Below are positions 23,856 through 28,913 of a DNA stretch of 28,913 nt, piece by piece. Origin of the DNA: CAZEYT01 sp964516295 (lineage in GTDB: Bacteria; Verrucomicrobiota; Verrucomicrobiia; Chthoniobacterales; Terrimicrobiaceae); assembly GCA_964516295.1 (NCBI GenBank), contig CAZEYT010000036.1, positions 1 to 28,913 on the forward strand, written 5' to 3'. The notes beneath the pieces were generated by a model. That model saw nothing but the letters and a program-made list of their open reading frames with translations. It was not told the DNA's origin and made no database searches. Every line of letters begins with the position of its first letter. Within the stretch, counting starts at the first letter, position 1. The translations under genes were made by a program, and so were the position numbers.

Positions 23856-24374
23856 ATGAACCGCACCTGTTGCATGGGATTTTCCTTGGTGGAAATCGTC
23901 CTCGCCCTCGCGGTCATCGCTTTTGCGCTCGTCGGGATCATGGGCCTCTTCCCAGTCGCCATGCGCTCCGCGCAGGAAAGCCAGCGGGAGACACGCGCCA
24001 CGTTCATCGCGCAGAAGATCTTCTCCGACCTCCGCATCGTCAACGGCACCAACCGCCTCCTCGTCCGCGGCCCCTCGCTCACCAACAGCAGTCAACTCAT
24101 CACCAACTTCAGCCTCGCGGTCAACAACAACCAAACGTTTCTCGCCTACGACTCCGACGGATCCGGTCTCCCGCTGAACATCACAAGCGGCATCCAGTTC
24201 TCCAACGCCATCCCCCCCTCCACGCCACCGGCCATCTTCGTCGCCAGCATCCTCGTTGATACCAACACTGGCCTGCCCAACCTCTCCCGCGTCCAAGCCA
24301 CGATCGAAACACCCGCCGTCGCCCCCTCCACCAACCGCTCCCGCTACACGTTTACGACTTTGATGAATTATTAA
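23856..24374 (+). CDS. Verru_Chthon cassette protein B (prepilin-like)
   Basis: This 172-residue prepilin-like protein starts MNRTCCMGFSLVEIVLALAVIAF. Processing is expected between Gly8 and Phe9, with Glu13 at +5, followed by one membrane helix (about 10-32) and a Ser/Thr/Asn-rich soluble part. An in-frame ATG also occurs at 23793, but the ATG at 23856 gives a proper short leader and has AAGGA 6 bases upstream, so it is chosen. The PilV/GspI-like N-terminus (FSLVEIVLALAVIAFALVGIMGLFPVAMR) fits a minor pseudopilin. The TAA stop coincides with the left edge of the repeat-bounded GxxExxY unit at 24374. Confidence 0.82.
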   Translation: MNRTCCMGFSLVEIVLALAVIAFALVGIMGLFPVAMRSAQESQRETRATFIAQKIFSDLRIVNGTNRLLVRGPSLTNSSQLITNFSLAVNNNQTFLAYDSDGSGLPLNITSGIQFSNAIPPSTPPAIFVASILVDTNTGLPNLSRVQATIETPAVAPSTNRSRYTFTTLMNY

Positions 24375-24388
24375 GGGAGACAGGATTT
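24374..24388 (+). repeat. Left 15-bp terminal inverted repeat
   Basis: AGGGAGACAGGATTT is the exact reverse complement of 24802-24816. A second copy of the ACAGGATT core follows (24389-24396), and its last bases supply the TTG start codon at 24395. The AGGA at 24382-24385 lies 9 bases before that TTG and could serve as its ribosome binding site. Confidence 0.75.
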
Positions 24389-24394
24389 ACAGGA

Positions 24395-25564
24395 TTGAAA
24401 CTCAACAACGACCAGATCCGGGAGAAGGTTATCGGCGCCGCTATGGCCGTGCACCGAACGCTCGGGCCCGGATTTTTGGAAGCTGTTTACGAGAAGGCCC
24501 TCGCCATCGAACTCCAGCACGCCGGCATTGAATTTGAATCCCAGAGGCCGATGGATGTGCACTACCGCGGTTTGAGCGTCGGACACTTTATTGCGGATTT
24601 CGTCATTGAAGGGGATCTTATCCTCGAAATCAAAGCCGTCTCGGCGCTCACGACAGCACACGAGGTTCAGTTGGTCAACTACCTCACAGCGACCGGCACA
24701 GACAACGGCCTCCTAATCAACTTCGGCGGTCCCTCCCTTGAGGTGCGTCGAAAGTTCCGCACGCCCAAAAATCCTGTCAATCCTGTTAATCCTGTCGAAA
24801 GAAATCCTGTCTCCCTCCAAGCGTTCACCATGCTCGAGTTGTTGGTCGCCATGGCGATTATGGCGGTTTTGTTGGTGTTGTTGCTCAACATGGTCGATGC
24901 GGCGACGAAGTTGTGGCGGGAGAACGAAAATCGCGTCGACTCCTACCGCGAGGCCCGCGCGGCGTTGGGCATCATTTCCCGCGACCTTCAGAACACCGTC
25001 GCCGCCGCCACCAATACGCACTTCCTCGCCAATTCCACGGCATTTCCACAGCTCCCGGGCACGGCCCTCCAGGATACCAATACCGCCGGAGCCCTCTTTT
25101 TCCTCACCGCCCTCCCCGCCAAGGCCCAGAACGCCTCCGCCAACCGAAGCGATGTCTGCCAGGTCGGTTACTTCCTTGCCCTCGATCGGGCCAATGTCTC
25201 CTCCCCCACCCGCACGCTCAACCTCTACCGCTACTTCCGCAGCAGCGACCCAACCTTCACCAATCTCTCCACCGGCTCCGGACTCTTCACAAATGTCGTC
25301 ATCGGCTCAGCCGATACCGAACTTCTCGCCCGCAACATCGTCGGCTTCACCGTCCGCCCCCTCACGCTCACCAACAACACCTTCGTCACCTTCACCGCTT
25401 CCAGCAACACTCCCACGCCGGATGCCGTCGAGGTCACCATCAGCGCCATCAACCAAGATGCCGCCAAACGCCTCGACAACAACGCCACCAACTGGACCGA
25501 CACCAACAGCCCCATCATCCGCCCCGTCCTCCAAACCTTCACCACCCGCGTGAAGATCGACTGA
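24395..25564 (+). CDS. GxxExxY domain fused in frame to Verru_Chthon cassette protein C (prepilin-like)
   Basis: This is one open frame of 389 codons with two parts. Residues 1-120 are a GxxExxY protein (PDDEXK_3 type): GFLEAVY (26-32), Asp68 (FIADFV), Glu78-x-Lys80 (LEIK) and Gln92-x3-Tyr96, the usual residues of a PDDEXK nuclease core. Residues 126-140 come from the 9-bp repeats (NPVNPVNPVERNPV). From 144 a PilW/GspJ-like pseudopilin begins, with cleavage expected at Ala143/Phe144 and Glu148 at +5 (FTMLELLVAMAIMAV). The rest is a soluble, Thr/Asn-rich domain ending LQTFTTRVKID. Translation from TTG 24395 gives the fusion; GTG 24743 would give a pilin with a 27-residue basic leader. Either or both may be used. 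The pilin part looks intact. Confidence 0.8.
   Translation: MKLNNDQIREKVIGAAMAVHRTLGPGFLEAVYEKALAIELQHAGIEFESQRPMDVHYRGLSVGHFIADFVIEGDLILEIKAVSALTTAHEVQLVNYLTATGTDNGLLINFGGPSLEVRRKFRTPKNPVNPVNPVERNPVSLQAFTMLELLVAMAIMAVLLVLLLNMVDAATKLWRENENRVDSYREARAALGIISRDLQNTVAAATNTHFLANSTAFPQLPGTALQDTNTAGALFFLTALPAKAQNASANRSDVCQVGYFLALDRANVSSPTRTLNLYRYFRSSDPTFTNLSTGSGLFTNVVIGSADTELLARNIVGFTVRPLTLTNNTFVTFTASSNTPTPDAVEVTISAINQDAAKRLDNNATNWTDTNSPIIRPVLQTFTTRVKID
24771..24816 (-). repeat. Right-end 9-bp repeat array and terminal inverted repeat
   Basis: Three adjacent 9-bp copies of AATCCTGTN end near 24796, then GAAAG, then a fourth copy within the terminal repeat AAATCCTGTCTCCCT (24802-24816). Read in the gene C frame, each unit encodes Asn-Pro-Val, so the repeat length of 9 keeps the frame open from the GxxExxY domain into the pilin. 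Confidence 0.8.
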
Positions 25565-25575
25565 GGAGGGGACAG

Positions 25576-25622
25576 ACAGAATGAACAGACTGGACAAAAT
25601 CCAGACAGGACGAACGGGATGG
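25576..25622 (+). repeat. Degenerate 9-bp repeat array at the start of gene A
   Basis: Five units in 47 bases resemble ACAGGATGG: ACAGAATGA, ACAGACTGG and ACAAAATCC (25576-25602), then after two bases ACAGGACGA and ACGGGATGG (25605-25622). This is the forward orientation of the unit at the ends of the GxxExxY cassette. The array contains the start codon of gene A and encodes most of its first 14 residues. The similarity was judged by eye; the units are diverged. Confidence 0.5.
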
Positions 25623-28520
25623 AAAAAGATCCGCGCCGCGCGCCGGCTCCCATCCCGCCACACCGCCGCCCAGGTGCGAGGATCTTCCCTCATCACCACC
25701 CTCCTCGTCCTTGTCGTCCTCTCCACCATCTGCATCGCCTTCATGCAAAGCATGAGCATCGAACGCAGCGTGGCGAGGAGCACGAAGAACTCCTTCCAAG
25801 CGGAGCTTGCAGCCCAAGCTGCGGTGGCCAATGCCATCTCCCGCCTTTCTGAAGCTAACCCCACATTCCCCATTTCTGCATATGAAGAGCTTCAGGTTGG
25901 CTTGAATGGAGCCACCATCACGGCCCCCTATCTGACATTTGTTAAGCCGGCTGCCAACTGGATCAGTGTTTCTGAACGCCGATATCTTGTCTCTTCGCCG
26001 TCGAACAACGTGCCGCCAACTTCGACCGGGACAAACACCGTGGACATGAACTTCGCTTCCCCGGATAAGCCCTTGGGATGGATTGGTCTGGCGACTTCGT
26101 CCGGCAGCCGTCGTGCAGTCCCGGCAGAGTGGATCGTACTTTCCAACGCTGCGGGAGTGCCGGTGGCTCGCTACGCATTCTGGGTCGACGACGAAAGCGC
26201 TCGCATCGATCTCTCGACCGCGGGCTCAGTCGACAGCACTCCCCAGAAGGCACACGTTCGCAGAGCCGGATCCGAATCCTCGGAAATATCGATCCACGGC
26301 CTCTTCAACACCGCGCAGGATGTCGAGCGATTTATCACGGCACGCGATGCGTCCGATGTCCAACCCTATGGTGTTCTGGGATTTATGCAGACGGCCGCTC
26401 AAGCGAATGCAGCGTGGAAAGTGGGTTTTGATTCTCTCCGGGCATCAATCGGCACCGGAGGGACTCCGAACGAGCAGGGAGCCTTTGGGATTCGCAAGAT
26501 CGACCTCAACGAATGGGCGCTCACCGACTCGCAGTTCGACACACCGGCTGCACGGAACGACCTGGCACAAAAGGTCATCAGCTTGGGAGACTTTATCAAC
26601 CAGGCCGATCCCGATTTTGGCACTCGATTTTTCGCGGGAGCAACGGGCAATGATGCCCGCGAATACTGCATCAAACTGGCGGCGAATATTCAGGACTTCA
26701 TCGATCCCGACAGCCAACCCACAGTGATTCGCAACAATCTCGGAGGATGGCAGGAGCCCCCGACCTTTGGATCGATTGGGGAAGGAGCCCCCGTTCTGCC
26801 GCCGGCGGCATTTGGCAAGGAGATCGTGCCCTCCGTGGGCGAGTACATGGGATACTACTACAACGATGCGGGAGCCTTGAGGATCGACCATGTTTTCGAA
26901 GTTTGGAATCTTCACGACAAGCCGGTCGATCTTGCCGCTTTGGGAACAGCACGGATTCTCCTTGCGGAAAGAAATGATGTGACTCCACGTTCGAATTCCG
27001 ATGCGCCGGATCCAGACCTGCCGGGCGAACCCGGCAATCCCCCGCTCGAATTGACTCTCCCAAGCTCGGGGCAATTGCCGGCAGGTTTTTACTCACTTCT
27101 TACAACCTTGCCCAGCGGGAGCACTCACGACTCTCAATGGGTGGTGGGATCTCCGAATCGAATCCGGCTCCCGCGAAACGAGCCGACCTATGCCTACGGA
27201 TCGGACGGGCTCTACATGAGAGGTGACGAGCTCGCCACCTCTGCGGATGCGGATACCGAGATCGTCATTGCCAATCAATTCGGCTATCTTGATATCCAGG
27301 CGAGGGTCGCCCAGCAGGGCCCCGTCAATCTTCGAGCGACGGATCCCGCACGCTATATTGCCTCCCAGCCATTTGGAAACGCCGCCCCCAGCACTATCAA
27401 CAACGTCAATCGCCGCTACCCGCTGGACAGTGGCGATCCAAGATCACTAACCGAGGTATTCCCCGTCTATTCCGAATCCGGGGGAAATCCGAGTGTCGTC
27501 GCCTGGCGTCGAAACACAGCCAATTCACAAGGGGCCACAAGGCTTGGCGCGGAATCTCACACCAGCACTTCCGGTATCTTGCCATCGAACAATGGAAGCG
27601 ATCAGAGCGCCTTTGTCCCCGAGCCGATTCCAAGTCCGGACATGGCAGCGGCCCAGGATGCCGTATCCGTGATCCGAAACGACGAAATGAGCACCGAAGG
27701 AGAGCTCTCCTTCGTTTTTGACCCGGCCTTTCCGGGAAGCGGCTACCAAAATCCAAACGTCCGAAAGCGTGGGGGATTTCGCACGCTCTCAATCGGATCG
27801 ACCCTCGGCGAAGCGACAGGCCCTGCGCGGCTCTCCCAAGTAGGACAGACAAATCGCGCTTCCCGGCTCCTTGAACTCTTCAACGTTACATCCACCCAGA
27901 CCAACCAACGTCTTCTCCTGAATTCTGCACTGCGCAACCCGGACAATCTTCCCTGGCGAGCGTTGTTGGAGCAGTTGAAGACTCAGACCAACGCAAATCA
28001 CGTCCCAGAGTTTGCGTCGTTCCGCGACCCGGATTTCCCGAACGTCGGCGCGGGAGCGAACGCGGATACATTCATAGACGCCCTCGAAGACGTCGCTCGG
28101 GGCACACCTTCGACTCCGGGGCGGCCGTTTCTTCTCGTTGGACAACTTGCAGACCTGCCGGTCTTGAACACAGGGAGTACACTTATGACCAACTCCACGT
28201 CGGGTGCCCCGGTTGACATCACGCCGTCTTTCGACAACCAGAATCTCACGGACCGGGGTCGCGAAGAAATCTTCCGCCGTTTGGCCGGTCTCGTCGCCCT
28301 CAAAGGCACTCGCTTCCGGATCTATGCCATCGGCCAGGCTCTCCAAGCACTTCCCGGTGGAGCTGTGAAAGTCACTGCCACAAGCAACCTCCTGACACTC
28401 TGCGATATCGAAAACGATTACCCTGCCGACCCCTTGGACGATCTCGATATGCCGGATCTGCTCAACAACAATCGCGCGACACGCTCAGAAGTCCTACCGA
28501 TTTTCCAAAGCACCCAATGA
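25581..28520 (+). CDS. Verru_Chthon cassette protein A (large PilX-like protein)
   Basis: This 979-residue protein has a basic N-terminus, one membrane helix at about 36-55 (SLITTLLVLVVLSTICIAF), and then a segment like PilX/GspK minor components (SFQAELAAQAAVANAISRL). A very long exported domain follows, with WVDDESARIDLSTAG near 208 and few recognisable motifs. It lacks a +5 Glu, as GspK-type members often do, and fits cassette protein A in size and position. A strong ribosome site (GAGGAGGGG, 25563-25571) overlaps the gene C stop and lies 9 bases before the ATG. The first residues are encoded by a decayed 9-bp repeat array. It may cap or scaffold the filament made by D, B and C; that is inference. 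Confidence 0.82.
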   Translation: MNRLDKIQTGRTGWKKIRAARRLPSRHTAAQVRGSSLITTLLVLVVLSTICIAFMQSMSIERSVARSTKNSFQAELAAQAAVANAISRLSEANPTFPISAYEELQVGLNGATITAPYLTFVKPAANWISVSERRYLVSSPSNNVPPTSTGTNTVDMNFASPDKPLGWIGLATSSGSRRAVPAEWIVLSNAAGVPVARYAFWVDDESARIDLSTAGSVDSTPQKAHVRRAGSESSEISIHGLFNTAQDVERFITARDASDVQPYGVLGFMQTAAQANAAWKVGFDSLRASIGTGGTPNEQGAFGIRKIDLNEWALTDSQFDTPAARNDLAQKVISLGDFINQADPDFGTRFFAGATGNDAREYCIKLAANIQDFIDPDSQPTVIRNNLGGWQEPPTFGSIGEGAPVLPPAAFGKEIVPSVGEYMGYYYNDAGALRIDHVFEVWNLHDKPVDLAALGTARILLAERNDVTPRSNSDAPDPDLPGEPGNPPLELTLPSSGQLPAGFYSLLTTLPSGSTHDSQWVVGSPNRIRLPRNEPTYAYGSDGLYMRGDELATSADADTEIVIANQFGYLDIQARVAQQGPVNLRATDPARYIASQPFGNAAPSTINNVNRRYPLDSGDPRSLTEVFPVYSESGGNPSVVAWRRNTANSQGATRLGAESHTSTSGILPSNNGSDQSAFVPEPIPSPDMAAAQDAVSVIRNDEMSTEGELSFVFDPAFPGSGYQNPNVRKRGGFRTLSIGSTLGEATGPARLSQVGQTNRASRLLELFNVTSTQTNQRLLLNSALRNPDNLPWRALLEQLKTQTNANHVPEFASFRDPDFPNVGAGANADTFIDALEDVARGTPSTPGRPFLLVGQLADLPVLNTGSTLMTNSTSGAPVDITPSFDNQNLTDRGREEIFRRLAGLVALKGTRFRIYAIGQALQALPGGAVKVTATSNLLTLCDIENDYPADPLDDLDMPDLLNNNRATRSEVLPIFQSTQ

Positions 28521-28913
28521 CCCGAACGTTCTCTTGCCTGTGTTTCTTCTTTGTCTCGTTCGCCTTCTCGCAGTCATCAGCGAGTGCGGAGCCCGGTGAA
28601 ACGGCGCTGGGTCCCCAATCGGCCCCTGTCTATTTGAGGTTCGCCAACCTTCTTCCGATCGGGACGGAGAAGCTTTCTGTAAAACAGCAGGCCGACCCGT
28701 TTCTCGCAGGCCTCAAGCCGGGCTTTCTTCTGCATTACGACCCGGTTACCAAAGGCGGAGCGATGGAGTTCACCGTCGCTCTCGGTGAATCACCAATTGG
28801 GCATTTCCGGCTGAAGGACACGCCCAACGGAGCATTCTACACAGCAGTCGTTTTTCGCGAATCCGGCTCAAGCAAGGTCCTTCGCGGCGACGATGCACTG
28901 GTTGCACCGGAGG
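28517..28913 (+). CDS. Exported protein following the cassette, partial
   Basis: An open frame begins at an ATG overlapping the stop codon of gene A (ATGA) and continues to the window edge, 132 codons so far. It starts MTRTFSCLCFFFVSFAFSQ and has a likely signal peptide ending near SSASA. The mature part reads EPGETALGPQSAPVYLRFANL, then PVTKGGAMEFTVALGE and FRLKDTPNGAFYTAVVFRE, a beta-strand-rich pattern. I recognise no family. The overlap implies translation together with gene A, so it is probably part of the same system as a periplasmic or outer-membrane partner. Confidence 0.75.
   Translation, partial: MTRTFSCLCFFFVSFAFSQSSASAEPGETALGPQSAPVYLRFANLLPIGTEKLSVKQQADPFLAGLKPGFLLHYDPVTKGGAMEFTVALGESPIGHFRLKDTPNGAFYTAVVFRESGSSKVLRGDDALVAPE

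Larger units (their letters stand above)
24374..24816. mobile_element. GxxExxY cassette bounded by 15-bp inverted repeats
   Basis: A 443-bp unit lies between cassette genes B and C. Its ends are perfect 15-bp inverted repeats, AGGGAGACAGGATTT (24374-24388) and AAATCCTGTCTCCCT (24802-24816). Inside both ends are copies of a 9-bp unit, ACAGGATTN on the left and AATCCTGTN repeated on the right. The interior encodes a GxxExxY domain. The unit starts on the last base of gene B's stop and ends just before the conserved pilin N-terminus of gene C. There is no transposase, and I could not see a target-site duplication, so how it moves is unknown. That it is mobile is inferred from the ends and from its odd position. 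Confidence 0.65.

Noticed and set aside
23013..24296. Minus-strand open frame of 427 codons
   Set aside because: It is antisense to cassette genes D and B and rich in Gly/Asp/Val, typical of reverse-strand translation.

Overview
The window looks like chromosome of a member of the phylum Verrucomicrobiota. The DNA is GC-rich, genes are tightly packed with many 4-base ATGA overlaps, and the right end carries a D-B-C-A pseudopilin cluster of the Verru_Chthon cassette type, which I know only from that phylum. The C gene carries an inserted GxxExxY nuclease-like module. I saw no rRNA, tRNA, CRISPR array or complete insertion sequence with a transposase.

Left third (1-11322, all minus strand): one long run reading ppc, meaB, a membrane-anchored helical-repeat protein, a gamma-carbonic anhydrase-like gene, methylmalonyl-CoA epimerase, the carboxyltransferase mmdA, then membrane and carrier subunits of a sodium-pumping decarboxylase. 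Two beta subunits and three gamma-like subunits surround one biotin carrier. Together they describe the succinate-to-propionate route. PEP carboxylase fixes bicarbonate, MeaB supports the B12 mutase (not in this window), epimerase and decarboxylase give propionyl-CoA plus CO2 and a sodium gradient, and the carbonic anhydrase-like protein could return CO2 as bicarbonate. The first beta subunit carries a lipoyl/biotinyl-like barrel without the biotinylated lysine.

Middle (11409-19299): pyrG and glpX (fructose-1,6-bisphosphatase II) on the plus strand converge on a minus-strand sulfate assimilation operon, cysK, sulfate-binding protein, an M14-peptidase-like gene, cysT, cysW and cysA. The M14-like gene sits inside the transporter genes and appears to lack part of its zinc site. 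glpX and cysA stop codons overlap in a single CTAG.

Right (19474-28913, plus strand): nuoE and nuoF without nuoG, then a LolC/E-type permease, a 400-base stretch with possible regulatory sites and one doubtful minus-strand ORF, then the pseudopilin cassette. Gene C is fused in frame behind a GxxExxY (PDDEXK-like) domain. That domain lies in a 443-bp unit bounded by 15-bp perfect inverted repeats and built on a 9-bp unit related to ACAGGATTN. A decayed copy of the same 9-bp array forms the start of gene A. A further exported-protein gene overlaps the end of A and runs off the window. The GxxExxY/repeat unit inside a secretion-type pseudopilin operon is the most unusual thing here.
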